From Anisus vortex (lineage: Eukaryota; Mollusca; Gastropoda; Planorbidae): a stretch of 64,000 nucleotides of DNA. The notes beneath the pieces were generated by a model. That model saw only the letters and a list, made by a program, of their open reading frames with translations. It was not told the origin of the DNA and searched no databases. The stretch is from positions 33,250,727-33,314,726 of the forward strand of contig OX421502.1 of NCBI GenBank assembly GCA_949126835.1. The letters are read 5' to 3'. This document shows, piece by piece, positions 12,201 to 21,267 of the stretch. The translations under genes were made by a program, and so were the position numbers. Position 1 is the first letter of the stretch; every line of letters starts with the position of its first letter.

Positions 12201-13818
12201 ACCATAAAGGCATAACGACAACATGGCCTACTTATATCACTAAAAGAAGTGAATTGTCTGGCCAGTACAATGCCCTCCTTCCTCTCCTCACCATAAAGGC
12301 ATAACGACAACATGGCCTACTTACATCACTAAAAGAAGTGAATTGTCTGGCCAGTACAATTCCCCCCCTTCCTCTCCTCACCATAACGACAACATGACCT
12401 ACTTACATCAATCACTTACATGGAATGCTCACCGCCATTCTCTTCCGGCGAAAATAAATTGCATTTCCACCTCTCCGTTGTGTTGTTGTTATTTTCTTTG
12501 TTGCTGTTGTTATGTAGTGGGGGGGGGGGGGGGGGAGTCGAATCTACAGTCTGTTGTCAGTGACCTGTATACAAGATATTTTGTTGGGGTCTCCTTCTTT
12601 CATTAACAGAAACACACACACACACAACGTCATCCCTACCCCTTCCCCGCGCATATTACCAGATTGTAAGCCATAGATCTCTGTGACTGTATTGCAACTG
12701 TCTGGGATGGGTTAATTCAATTCACACGAGATGTCTTGTCAGTCTCGAGTTCATTCGGTTGATTAATTCTCTTGACTGTTGATAAATGATGCTGAGTACT
12801 GTTTGTTGATCGATAGCCCCGTGTACTGTCTGGTTACTATCAATCCATTGTACTGTCCGTTGATTATCAATTATTGTGAGTACATTTTGTTGATCAATAG
12901 CCCCGTGTACTGTCTGGCTACTATCGCCTCATAGTACTGCTTGTTGATTATCAATTATTGAGAGTACATTTTGTTGATCAATAGCCCCGTGTACTGTCTG
13001 GCTACTATCGCCTCATAGTACTGCTTGTTGATTATCAATTATTGAGAGTACATTTTGTTGATCAATAGCCCCGTATACTGTCTGGCTACGATCGCCTCAT
13101 AGTACTGCTTGTTGATTATCAATAGAAAATGCTGTCTAGTCCACTTCAATCCTTTGTACAGTGTGTTGGTTAGCGGCACTCTCTGCAGAACAATATATTT
13201 TACGCTGCTAATGGCTTTTTACAGAATATAGATACAAAAAAATGTGGCATAATGGGGCTTAATGGCACTTCCGGTAGAGACACCATTAGAATTTGTAAAT
13301 GCTTTCATGTTTACGTAATGGAATGTTGAATTTAAAATGTAGTTTGCAAAAATATGACCACTAGAGTAGTTTTTTTTGTTTTCATCTTCTTAACTTCCGT
13401 TTCCTACATTAATTATGAAGAACAGAAAGTGTATATAATTCGGTTGAATTCCCAAATGCAAGTGTATCGATTTTTCCTTGTGAGGTGAATTAGTGAAGTC
13501 ATTCCTCTACCGCTAGAGTGTTTTCTTGTGTATAAATACATCAGGACCAAACAGGGACAATAATAAATGTATCCATACGCGATGATTTCTTCGGCAACCT
13601 CTTGTTCTTGGCTTTTGCATTTGTTTAGCATTTAGAGTGATGTATCGACCTCCCACCCCCACCCCGCCCGACACAATAAAGACCCATAACGAAAAGTGGT
13701 GACGTGGTCCGCATGTCTACTATCACGTGCTCACCCAGTAGTTCTCAATATCTTATCTAATTGGCGCTAAAGTCATAACACTTGTATAACAAAATAATTG
13801 ATAGTGCTGGTGATTGAC

Positions 13819-13860
<42 letters not shown>

Positions 13861-16800
13861 ATGTCCAATAAAGGCGTATGGTCTTTTGAATAGAAAAATA
13901 TAATGCCTGTGAATTCCATTTTTTAGTTTAGCAACACTAGCATTTTAAGAATATGAAAACTTGCTTCTTAATTCCGATATTATGGCCGTGTATGTCAGAA
14001 TCATTCATACATTTTCGAGTTTCAGAGCTTTTATTACCAATATATTTCAGAACATAGTATGGCGTTTTTTTTTTCATGAACACATATTCCAGATATTTTT
14101 CTCTGTGTGATGTGAGGGAAAGGGGGGTGGGGATGGGTAGGGATCTCCTGCTAATGAGCCTACGCCTACGTCATGCTCTCACATTTTCACCCTAAGCTAC
14201 ACAGGGGGAGTTTGTTTTTTTTAATGACCAAGACTATCTGTGTTTGTCATTCCACCAGAAAGTCCCGTCCTGGCAGTATGTCTGGCCACTTTCTATGTTA
14301 TACCATTGTTCAACTGTCTAAAAAATGAGGATTATCTCCCATGTCTATACATTAATATATCTCTAGTTTATGAGCCTGTCCAGAGCTCTCTGGCAGTCAA
14401 CTCTGTTTATAAAATGTGATCTGCTGATTGAATTATTGGATTTAATTAGGACTAAATGAAAACATATTATTTATCACTGTCTTGAAAAAAAAAAACACCA
14501 AGGGAATAAAGCTTTTTAAAATGTGGAATGTAATATCTTGCATATAGTAATGTACTGTTCTAATGTATTCAATGGAATTGATCTAATCAATAGTAGTTAG
14601 TAACCTAACGAACTGAACTAATTAGTAACTGAACTAATTAGTAACGTAAAGAACTAATGAAATAAATGGTTAGATAATTAGCTATTTGAAAATGTACTAA
14701 ATGGGTTCCAGTGGAAGCTTTTTTTTTTTATTGTCAGAATAAGGTAATGTAATTGTAATGAAGGATTTCAAAATAAGTTTTAAGAAAACCCATGCTGATG
14801 TTTTAATTGGTGACATCTTCTTCTTAGAAGTCTGGCCTATAAATAAAAAAAAATAAGGAGCCAAAGTCTCAGATCTTGTATATTTGCTTCAGTTTTGTCC
14901 CATTCATGCCTTGACACTTTATCCACCTTATAACAATGAGCACTAACCAAAAAGAACTCTATATATATGTATATGAACCAGAAGAGTTGGTTGTGATGCA
15001 AATCTCTGCCCAGAAAGTAGCCAATGGAAATTCATCTCATCAGTCTGTGGTTATGATCTCCTATAAACAAACTGACACACAGGACCATAGAATTGGTGTA
15101 CATAGTAAAGTTCCCTTTTTTATTTCCTTATATTTTTTGTTTGTTTGTGTGGGTTGTTGTTTTTTTATATTCTCTATTGCTGTATTGTATACTCTAGCAG
15201 CCCCCTTCTTCCCTCCCTTGGCTACTTGGTAATCATGGCTTGGATGTTGTAGTAGTTGCAGGCTTTTTGTGCTGCTTCTGTTTAGTGATCAGTCCAGTCC
15301 AACATTATTTTACTGGGGTGTATAAAGCTTCAATCAGTAGAAGAATAAAATGGTCCACTGAAACATGAAAATTTGCTATTTAGTGAAAGCTTTTGTTTAG
15401 TTAAAAGAAAAAGTTGGAGTAATTTATGCAAGCAGCTCGTCTGCTGCAATGAACAACATAATAGCTAAGGGTAAAAAGTTACCCAATCAATAACATGAAA
15501 TCATTAAAGTTTTACTGCTTTTAAAAGTTATCCTGTAGAAAACATTTTCCAGATCCTTGACAGACTTGACATAAGTAATATTTAACCAAGAAGTTTTAGT
15601 TAGGCCGCTCCGCTTGAAACCAAATCATTCTATTCTATACACATTTAGTGTGTGTGGGTTTTGTTTTATACAAAATATATATTTGCAATATTTAGTTTTG
15701 CTGCATATTTTAATGCATAATTTCATTACATTATAAGCTGATTTATGCTTTTATTTTATACAAATTATATTTTTATTGCGAGAAGCATATTTAAAAGTTT
15801 GCATCAGTTTGTTTTGACATGTGTACGTTTTTTTTTTTTTTTGTGTTTTTTAAAATCAGTTTCAGGACTAACAAAATGGTTGTATCCAAACATAGCTCCC
15901 TTTCCTTTGCCTCACACTTGGCATCACTTGTAGCATGTGCTAAATAAATATGTATAAACACACATGTTAAAGGCGATAATAATAAATTGATGATAGGGAA
16001 AGCTGTCAATTGCATATTGTCAGCAGTAGAGAGCTTTAGAAAAACCATCTGCTACTCATGATAGTAATACATTTTATTTCATGTTTGTAGGAGTACATTA
16101 AAATGTTTAGACTCCAAGTTGGCAAGAAATAAACAAAAACTTTACCTTCAAGTAAATAAGAGCTAAAAAAAAAAACAACTTCCAGCAGCAATTTAAATTC
16201 AATGCCATCCAGTAGAAGATGTCAGTATGGATTTTCAAATGTTTTAAACATGGTTAGAATGGTGATTGGAACCTTCCCTTCCCCCCCCCCCCCCCCCCCC
16301 CCACACACACACAGCTAAATTAAACAACATCCAAAAATATATTTTGACAAACGAATGTGTTCTAATAAAAGAAAAATTGATTGAGAAATGTAAAATATGT
16401 CACAGTGAAATATCTGTGTTTTAAATAGGAATAAGAAATTGGAGACTTTTAGGGAAGATATCATCAAGTCAAAGCAATGTTTCTATGTGAAATCAATTGA
16501 TTTTACAGTCGTGAATGGATATCATCAAGTCAAAGCAATGTTTCTATGTGAAATCAATTGATTTTACAGTCGTGTATGGATATCATCAAGTCAAAGCAAT
16601 GTTTCTATGTGAAATCAATTGTTTTTACAGTCGTGTATGGATATCATCAAGTCAAAGCAATGTTTCTATGTGAAATCAATTGTTTTTACAGTCGTGTATG
16701 GATATCATCAAGTCAAAGCAATGTTTCTATGTGAAATCAATTGTTTTTACAGTCGTGTATGGATATCATCAAGTCAAAGCAATGTTTCTATGTGAAATCA

Positions 16801-19800
16801 ATTGTTTTTACTGTCATGTATGGATATCATCAAGTCAAAGCAATGTTTCTATGTGAAATCAATTGATTTTACTGTCATGTATGGATATCATCAAGTCAAA
16901 GCAATGTTTCTATGTGAAATCAATTGATTTTACTGTCATGTATGGATATCATCAAGTCAAAGCAATGTTTCTATGTGAAATCAATTGTTTTTACAGTCAT
17001 GTAGAATGTTGACAATTTGAGAGATTCAGCTTATTATGTGGTAGAGGTTTTATAGATTTGATTGTTTTCTTTAGTCGGAACCAATCATTTATTACTTATA
17101 CAATCAAAAGACAACCAAAAAAAAAACACATAATAGTGTGAGACTTGTTCAACTTGGTTGAGGTACTTAGAACAATTTTTCATTCAGAATATTTTAGATT
17201 TGTCTTTAAATTTCCTACATGTATTCTGACATGTGGTTTACATAAACTAAATCATATTTTACATAACTTGTTCAGTCTTAGATCAAAACAGAATAGACAA
17301 TCTCCTTTCAATGTGTCTTCTATTTATTTTAAATGCATGTCTTATATAAAGTTTGACCTTTTGTAATCAAACAGTTGTAAAAACCTGTATTGTTTATTTA
17401 ATTACTATGGTTATATTTATCCAATTAGGACTTCATAATTTAGAGCGAATGTATTTCCAAAATCTAAGCAGACATTTTGTTATATGAAAACAGTTTCTCA
17501 AACACAGAAACACTTTTACTGTGGTCCATTTATTGCAAAGGTTAGCTTTTTTATACCAATGATGTACCGGTATTTCTTTTTTTGGCCTTGAGTGTTGGTA
17601 AACCTTTTTTATGTACTGGTATTATTGGTATATTTACTAAAAGGTTTGATAAAGGGTTGAAACTAAAGTTCAACATTGTTTTAGAATATTTTTCAGTAAA
17701 TAGTTTTCATAAGCATCATGTTAGTTTATAATAATTAATTAGCTGTTTGTTGTTTGCATTTGTGAATAAATTGTCTATTTGTTTACCAGTTATCTTCTCT
17801 TTGTCTTGTGTACATTTACACAGCAGTGTAAAGGCTATTGGGCTGGTTATTGTTTGATGTTGTAGTCATTGTCCTATGTAAAAGGCTGGGGTTTCAGGTG
17901 CCATACTTGTTTTACGGGTGGATGTTGTTTTTTTTTTTAAAGATAATTTGAGAAGCACAATTATTTTGTGTATTTAAATTACAATAAATATAGTGTCAAA
18001 AATTATTTTTTTCATTTTACTTAAAAAATAGCATACTGTGTAATAAAACCTGTATTAATCTTATATAAATCTATATGTGTGAAGTATCTGTAGTTAATAT
18101 GTAATGTTATGTATCATTCTTCCCTGAGCCACTTAGCGACTTAGAGAAATATATCTTTTGTTTGATTTCACATTTTTAAAAACATAACAAAAATTAAACA
18201 TAACTCTCTTATTTGACTCTTTTTGAAATAATTAATTATCATTACCAGTCGTTTTAAACTGCCAAAAATTTTAAATTTCACAATATAAAGTTTGAAAAAA
18301 ATATAATTGTTTTTTTTTTGTTAGCTCTACTACTTATTTTAAGCAGCTAAAAAATTGTTAAGATTGAAATGAATTTTGATCACTAACTTTTCCCTAGTTA
18401 ATTAGAAATTATTGAAAACATGTACTGTTAGAATTTGATTCTTCCATTTTCTGTCTGCTTTTTCTCATTTCTTTTTGTTTTTTTTGCTGCCTAACAGATA
18501 CAGCAACAGTGGACACGAGTCTCTTGAATAAAAATAGAAAAGTGTCTGTAACAGCAGAGCAAGATAAACTACTTGTAGAGGTATTGTATTAGGCATTGTT
18601 TTTATCATTTGGCATTTACATTATTAGGCATTGGTGTTAACAAACATCATCATCAGAAGTGGAGACATTACTGTTAGAATAAAAATATTTAGAAATACTC
18701 TTTTCACAATGAATGTTAAATGGGTTACTTTTTCTATTAATGAAAGATAAACCTTTGTAATAATGAATTTTTAATATTTCATTACACATTAGACTTGCTC
18801 ATTTTACTTCAATCACTACCTGTTGGGAAAAGTGCTAGCAATAAATTATTTACATTTTATAGTGAAAACAAACATTTTAAATGTTGGTGAAGTATTTCTA
18901 ACTTTGTTGACCTCTTAGTGGTTTCACTAATATAGTTTTATTTATCTACTTTAAACATTTAATATTGATTAGTTTTGAATTGTAACTGTAAGGAATTGTC
19001 ATTTATTTTATTATATTAAGTGTGCCTGTTTGACATATCCATATGAATGTTGCTTAACCCGACATTGGCTTTCACTTCAATTTTCTCATTCAGTTGATGG
19101 AGAAAGAGAACAAAAACAATGAAGCCTTTTTCAAGCCAAGTTTGAACAAACTAACTTTGACCTTTGAACCTGAATTGGAAAACATCTATCGCCATGAGTT
19201 CAAGGACAGGTAAACATGTATTCTTCAAATGTATAATTTTTTGTCTTCATAGGCATAGTTTATGTTCTATCAATCAGTGTTGAAAGTTTTGAATGCTATA
19301 TTGGCATTCAGTCTTTAAAAAACATTCATTATGGCCTCTTTTTTTTAAAGTGTAAATTGTTCTTGAAGATATAATTATATTCTTCCTTCTCCACAGTCAT
19401 TTGTTTCAAGAGAACATGCTGTCCTCCCCACGCTATCAGACCACAGTTGAGGCCGCCATAGCATTCATCTACCTGGTGGTGCTGGCCGTGGCGTGCCACA
19501 TCATGTTCAGCTTCACACTCTCCATCGGCCTTATTCTCATGACTGTGGTGGGACTAGTGGTGCAGGCTCTGGTCTTCATTGATGCTCTCACAAATATTAC
19601 TTGCCTTAAGGTGATTTTTGTGTGTGTTCTTTGTGAAATATAGAAAACAGCTCTAGTACTTGGGCCCATGTCAGAAAAAAAAAATTGTCGCTAAATATTT
19701 CAAATTGAAAAATAAAAACATGTTGATATTTAGGGAAATGTGTGTTACAATGTCTAGTTTTATCAAAATTTATGCTATAGAACCAATAAAAATGTTCAAT

Positions 19801-21267
19801 AACTTTTCCATACATTTTAAATGTAATTTCCATACATTTTAAAAACTAAATTATTAAAATTATGACATTTTCAAACTTAAAACCTGTAATGGGTAAAAAC
19901 ATGTTTCTTTTTTCAGACGCTTTAAAAAAAAATCAATGAATATGATAATGAATGAATTATTTTAATATACAAAAAGTTTGATTAAATTTTATTCATTTCA
20001 GGCTAAAAGTGAAAAATGCCCAACCTACTTAAAAATAACCCTGAGCTGGTATTTCCGCAATGCTTTGGGTGTCATCCTAGCCACTATCCCAGCAGCTCTA
20101 GTCTACCTCTCATTGTCGTGTGATCTGATTACCACCAACAACTGGCACGACCGCTTCTTCTGCTTCGCTGTTGTTGTGGCGCTGCTGCAGTACTGCAACT
20201 ACGGCATGCTGCGCTCCTACGCCAAGTCCTTGATGGCTATCATCGTGGGCTCTGTCCTCATTGTTCTGCTCTTCATCAACTTCTGCCACTCCTCCTCGGC
20301 CAGCACCGCTGCGCCGTCCCTTGTCTCTTCCAGCTTGCACGGCAACGCCACCTACACCATGATCACCGCCAGCATTTTCAACACAACCACGCAAAAGAAC
20401 TTGCTCCCGTCAGACGTCCACCTGTTCTCTGGACAGAACTTGCTGCGTTTTGAGATCATCTTGAGCATTCTCCTTTTACTGCTGCTCATCACCATTCTGA
20501 ATTACGAGTTTGAAAATTCCTACAGGCTGAGCTTCCATGCGAGTGTGAAGGCTCAGAGGGACAAGGAGAACATGCAGCTGAACAAGGACCAGGCAGAGTG
20601 GCTGCTTCACAACATCATCCCGGCACATCTGGCGGAGGTCTTTAAGAGCAACCGGAGCTACTCCCGCAATCACCAGGACGTGGGCGTCATCTTCGCCACC
20701 ATAACCAACTTCAACGAGTTCTACGACGAGATGTACGCCGGGGGCAGGGAGTACCTCCGCGTGCTCAACGAGCTGGTCAGCGACTACGAGGTCATGCTGA
20801 ACGAGCCGCGGTTCAAAGACGTCGAGAAGATAAAAACCATCAGCTCCTCTTTCATGGCAGCGGCCGGCCTCAACGAGGAGAGCCGGGCCAAGAACAAAAA
20901 CCCGTACGCCCACCTGTACGCTCTGATGGAGTTTGCCACCGAGCTGCAGGTTGTGGTGAACAACTTCAACGAGAGCATCTTCAACTTCAACTTTGTCCTG
21001 AACATTGGCTACAACTATGGCCCCGTGACGGCCGGGGTCATTGGCACGACCAAGCTCCTGTACGACATCTGGGGGGACACTGTGAACATAGCCAGCAGGA
21101 TGTACTCCACCGGGGAAGACAATAGAATTCAGGTCCCCCAGGGAACAGCCGAGTGTTTGAGTCCAATGTTTGACTTCAGCTACAGGGGGGAGATATTTGT
21201 GAAAGGTAAAGGCATGATGAAAACTTACCTTTTAGAAGGCAAGAAGCCAGGCGCTCATTGGGATTAA
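3138..21267 (+). CDS. ADCY9: Adenylyl cyclase type 9-like, 3' part of gene (8 exons)
   Basis: Membrane adenylyl cyclase, which converts ATP to cAMP and pyrophosphate on the cytosolic face of the plasma membrane, normally under G-protein control. Eight exons (3138-3221, 4155-4270, 6049-6081, 6571-6703, 18498-18580, 19094-19209, 19397-19610, 20002-21267) join in phase to about 680 residues. In order they encode the end of C1a (IKTFFITG block), a variable C1b, a conserved block with AFFKP, six membrane helices and the C2 cyclase domain. The blocks FFKP...Y-R, EFE-x-SYRL, DQAEWLL-x-NIIP and GTTKLLYDIWGDTVNIASRM are those of vertebrate ADCY9, not of ADCY1-8. Catalytic residues are present: Lys (20833), Asp (21064), Asn (21085), Arg (21097) and the VKGKG lysines (21202-21210). 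The protein stops six residues after the cyclase core, so the long ADCY9 C2b tail is absent. The 5' exons (N-terminus, first membrane domain, most of C1a) lie before this window. Confidence 0.93.
4155..4270 (+). CDS. ADCY9: ADCY9-like exon: KTFFITG block and start of C1b
   Basis: 116 bp. Joining the A from the previous exon to AT gives Asn, then IKTFFITGRKPGKEG, matching the conserved last strand of the C1 cyclase fold (KTYLISG in vertebrate ADCY9). The rest (IPGLEQLADERPADLAVDSP) is acidic C1b linker. The donor is CAG|GTGAGT, phase 0. Confidence 0.88.
4861..5365. mobile_element. MITE with about 21-bp terminal inverted repeats and an internal triplication
   Basis: The left end GTTACGGCCAAAGCCCGAAG and the right end CTTCGGGCTTTGGCCGTAAC are exact inverted copies, continuing with a further GGCC block each side. 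The 505-bp interior has no coding capacity. It contains an AT-rich unit of roughly 70 bp repeated three times (about 5080-5245), each with words like TTTATTATAGTAAATT. The flanks are both TATA-rich, so a target duplication cannot be decided. It is a nonautonomous DNA transposon inside the cyclase intron; the superfamily is not assigned. Confidence 0.75.
5640..5746. mobile_element. hAT-like MITE family B, truncated copy
   Basis: The right end GTTGCACACTCCTG and upstream words (CAATGAATTTGTCAAAA, CTTCGG, AAAATGGCTT) line up in order with the right half of the complete family-B element at 59180-59373. The left terminal repeat cannot be found. Intronic. Confidence 0.5.
5827..5958. repeat. Six exact 22-bp tandem repeats, each with an AP-1 consensus
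   Basis: The unit TGGCATCATGAGTCATGAACCC is repeated exactly six times without a mismatch. Each unit holds CATGAGTCATG, an 11-bp pseudo-palindrome containing ATGAGTCAT, the preferred AP-1/GCN4-type bZIP site. The TGAGTCA cores start at 5835, 5857, 5879, 5901, 5923 and 5945. It ends 90 bp before the 33-bp exon at 6049 and is followed by a short GT run (5986-6000). Perfect copies imply recent expansion. Binding is inferred from the motif only. Confidence 0.9.
6049..6081 (+). CDS. ADCY9: ADCY9-like 33-bp microexon in C1b
   Basis: Eleven codons (QSTVADLSNAE), phase 0 at both ends, with good signals on both sides (TATTTCAG and GAG|GTAAGT). Vertebrate ADCY9 has a similar VSDLAQT stretch in C1b. 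Because both ends are phase 0, the exon could be skipped without breaking the frame. The evidence is the splice signals plus frame continuity with both neighbours. Confidence 0.7.
6379..6460. mobile_element. Small TTAA-flanked MITE (piggyBac-like), copy a
   Basis: An 82-bp unit bounded by TTAA on both sides, with ends CCCTTACAGTCCCG and GGTACGGGAAGGG that form short inverted repeats. TTAA duplications and CCCT ends are the signature of piggyBac-type elements. It matches the two copies at 25811-25892 and 25938-26017 across its length. Confidence 0.75.
6571..6703 (+). CDS. ADCY9: ADCY9-like exon: C1b, Ser/Ala-rich
   Basis: 133 bp. The acceptor is TTTTGACAG and the donor is CAG|GTACCT, phase 0 in and phase 1 out. 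It encodes VSGAVSADLFSGTTAADLF, SKRVPDVMSLPDARNK and on to EQS. C1b is poorly conserved in this family, so assignment rests on frame, phase and splice signals. The imperfect doublet SADLFS/AADLFS is visible. The next exon is 11.8 kb away, so an undetected small exon in between cannot be ruled out. Confidence 0.75.
6704..7912. other. First part of the 11.8-kb cyclase intron, nothing recognisable
   Basis: AT-rich intron with many poly-T runs and no credible exon. A short patch near 7200-7255 (ATTGTGTGGCC next to GGGAAATAATCC) resembles a deleted family-1 SINE, too little to call. Confidence 0.5.
7913..8156. promoter_or_regulatory. Cluster of CRE/ATF-like motifs in cyclase intron
   Basis: Within 244 bp I find TGACGTAA (7913), AACGTCAC (7994, reverse of GTGACGTT), TGACGATA (8063), TGACGTGG (8082), a perfect CRE TGACGTCA (8113-8120) that runs straight on into CGTCA (8121-8125), and the weaker TGACATCA (8149). 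CRE is the CREB/ATF binding site that mediates response to cAMP. The location inside a cAMP-producing gene is suggestive, but function is inferred only from motif density. Confidence 0.45.
8420..8660. repeat. Degenerate GTTTGCCGTGTCGCA-type tandem repeat
   Basis: Words such as GTGTTTGCCGTGTCGCA and GTGTTTGCTGTGCCGTATG recur at irregular spacing of about 20-30 bp over about 240 bp. Two overlapping open frames arise only from the repeat composition. Confidence 0.55.
8801..9078 (+). mobile_element. tRNA-derived SINE, family 1, copy b
   Basis: It starts with a tRNA-like head (GCGACGGCGCGTTTCGGCTGG, then B-box GGTTCGAATCATG) and continues with the body words GTCCCTGAGTCTACCC, CTGACATTAGTTGG and TAGCATGCCGTGGCC. 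It ends near GACGGGTGCTTTACTTT. It is a full-length but diverged copy in the long cyclase intron, in the same orientation as the gene. Confidence 0.85.
9445..9640. repeat. CT/CA-rich microsatellite
   Basis: About 195 bp made almost only of CTCT, CACT and CACA words. Apparent Ser/Leu/His-rich frames come from this simple sequence and are not genes. Confidence 0.85.
10211..10408. repeat. Three tandem 66-bp repeats
   Basis: A unit beginning ACATTCATCATTTGAGCCCA is repeated three times with period 66 (10211, 10277, 10343), essentially without mismatch. Because 66 is a multiple of three and the unit lacks stops in one frame, a 62-codon repetitive frame results, which I do not regard as coding. 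Confidence 0.9.
10874..11143 (-). mobile_element. tRNA-derived SINE, family 1, copy c
   Basis: Minus-strand copy. The head is at 11143 with a well-kept B-box (GGGTTCGAACCCTGG on the minus strand). The middle carries a small local duplication of the CCCATAAAGAGCACC region, and the tail ends at GACGGGATA. It is antisense to the cyclase gene. Confidence 0.85.
11356..11754. promoter_or_regulatory. Second perfect CRE in the cyclase intron (11747), CRE-like at 11356
   Basis: ATGACGTCAT, the full palindromic CREB/ATF site, occurs at 11746-11755, and TGACGTAA at 11356-11363. A perfect 17-nt palindrome (ATGGTCGGGCCGACCAT) lies between them at 11634-11650. Only motif matching supports a regulatory role. 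Confidence 0.3.
11790..11850 (-). mobile_element. LINE/SINE 3'-tail fragment
   Basis: On the minus strand the words CTTCTTATAGAAAGAGCG, TCTGTAATGTAT and AGATAAGATAA match the 3' end of the LINE at 32395-32895 (minus) and, in part, the SINE-like element at 24340-24495. It is a short 3'-end-only insertion. Confidence 0.5.
11992..12413. repeat. Five tandem repeats of 81/89 bp
   Basis: Units start with AAAGAAGTGAATTGTCTGG at 11992, 12073, 12154, 12243 and 12332. The last two intervals are 89 bp because of an 8-bp AGGCATAA insertion, which gives two unit types, so the array grew in at least two steps. Confidence 0.9.
12805..13140. repeat. Four tandem 84-bp repeats
   Basis: Units begin GTTGATCAATAGCCCCGTG at 12805, 12889, 12973 and 13057. 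The first is the most diverged and the two middle ones nearly identical. No reading frame of interest. Confidence 0.88.
13141..16279. other. Intron sequence without recognisable elements
   Basis: AT-rich, with a TA microsatellite at about 13824-13855 and several poly-T runs. A 98-codon frame at 14936-15232 starts with a plausible protein-like stretch, but turns into a T-run-encoded hydrophobic tail and has no splice partners; I do not call it. No TIRs or tRNA heads seen. Confidence 0.5.
16280..16313. repeat. Poly-C run followed by CA repeat
   Basis: About 22 consecutive C residues run into a short CA tract. Length is likely unreliable in an assembly. Confidence 0.85.
16457..17005. repeat. 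Nine tandem 61-bp repeats
   Basis: Units begin GATATCATCAAGTCAAAGCA at 16457, 16518, 16579, 16640, 16701, 16762, 16823, 16884 and 16945. A few variable positions (CGTGAATGG, CGTGTATGG, CATGTATGG; TTGATTTTAC versus TTGTTTTTAC) change in blocks along the array, as expected from local unequal exchange. It lies 1.5 kb before the exon at 18498. Confidence 0.93.
17006..18497. other. End of the 11.8-kb cyclase intron
   Basis: AT-rich, with no recognisable element, ending in a pyrimidine tract and CCTAACAG acceptor. Confidence 0.6.
18498..18580 (+). CDS. ADCY9: ADCY9-like exon: C1b to conserved linker
   Basis: 83 bp. The G from exon 6571-6703 joins AT to give Asp, then TATVDTSLLNKNRKVSVTAE and QDKLLVE, donor GAG|GTATTG, phase 0 out. 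It aligns with the VSLDQSALL region ahead of the FFKP block in vertebrate ADCY9. The consistent phases (1 in, 0 out) support linkage across the long intron. Confidence 0.85.
19094..19209 (+). CDS. ADCY9: ADCY9-like exon: FFKP block before membrane domain 2
   Basis: 116 bp from CATTCAG to AG|GTAAAC, phase 0 in, phase 2 out. It encodes LMEKENKNNEAFFKPSLNKL and then TLTFEPELENIYRHEFKD. The FFKP...L-T/S-L-x-F...ELE-x-x-YR pattern is a specific ADCY9 signature and is the strongest type assignment outside the catalytic domain. Confidence 0.92.
19397..19610 (+). CDS. ADCY9: ADCY9-like exon: first two helices of membrane domain 2
   Basis: 214 bp from TCCACAG to AAG|GTGATT, phase 2 in (AG plus T gives Ser), phase 0 out. 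After SHLFQENMLSSPRYQ it encodes two hydrophobic helices (AAIAFIYLVVLAVACHIMF and IGLILMTVVGLVVQALVFI), the first pair of the second six-helix bundle. Confidence 0.93.
20002..21267 (+). CDS. ADCY9: ADCY9-like terminal exon: helices 3-6 and complete C2 catalytic domain
   Basis: 1266 bp with acceptor TTTCAG and stop TAA (21265-21267); 421 residues, markedly more G+C-rich than the flanks. Four hydrophobic helices come first: ALGVILATIPAALVYLSL, FFCFAVVVALLQYCNYG, LMAIIVGSVLIVLLFINF and IILSILLLLLLITIL. Two N-glycosylation sequons (NAT, NTT) lie in the loop between the last two. The C2 cyclase fold starts near DQAEWLLHNIIP and carries VIFATITNF, EKIKTI, YDIWGDTVNIASRM and VKGKGMMKTYL. Leu (20755) and Ser (20845) occupy the two forskolin-pocket positions that are Tyr and Ala in mammalian ADCY9. 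It ends KKPGAHWD. Confidence 0.96.
   Translation, partial: AKSEKCPTYLKITLSWYFRNALGVILATIPAALVYLSLSCDLITTNNWHDRFFCFAVVVALLQYCNYGMLRSYAKSLMAIIVGSVLIVLLFINFCHSSSASTAAPSLVSSSLHGNATYTMITASIFNTTTQKNLLPSDVHLFSGQNLLRFEIILSILLLLLLITILNYEFENSYRLSFHASVKAQRDKENMQLNKDQAEWLLHNIIPAHLAEVFKSNRSYSRNHQDVGVIFATITNFNEFYDEMYAGGREYLRVLNELVSDYEVMLNEPRFKDVEKIKTISSSFMAAAGLNEESRAKNKNPYAHLYALMEFATELQVVVNNFNESIFNFNFVLNIGYNYGPVTAGVIGTTKLLYDIWGDTVNIASRMYSTGEDNRIQVPQGTAECLSPMFDFSYRGEIFVKGKGMMKTYLLEGKKPGAHWD

Noticed and set aside
14936..15232. 98-codon plus-strand frame in the long cyclase intron
   Set aside because: The first half is mixed in composition, but the second half is a hydrophobic tail encoded by T runs; no splice sites, homologous motif or codon bias support it.
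20110..20913. Long minus-strand frames opposite the cyclase terminal exon
   Set aside because: They mirror a strongly conserved G+C-rich coding exon on the plus strand and encode no recognisable protein.
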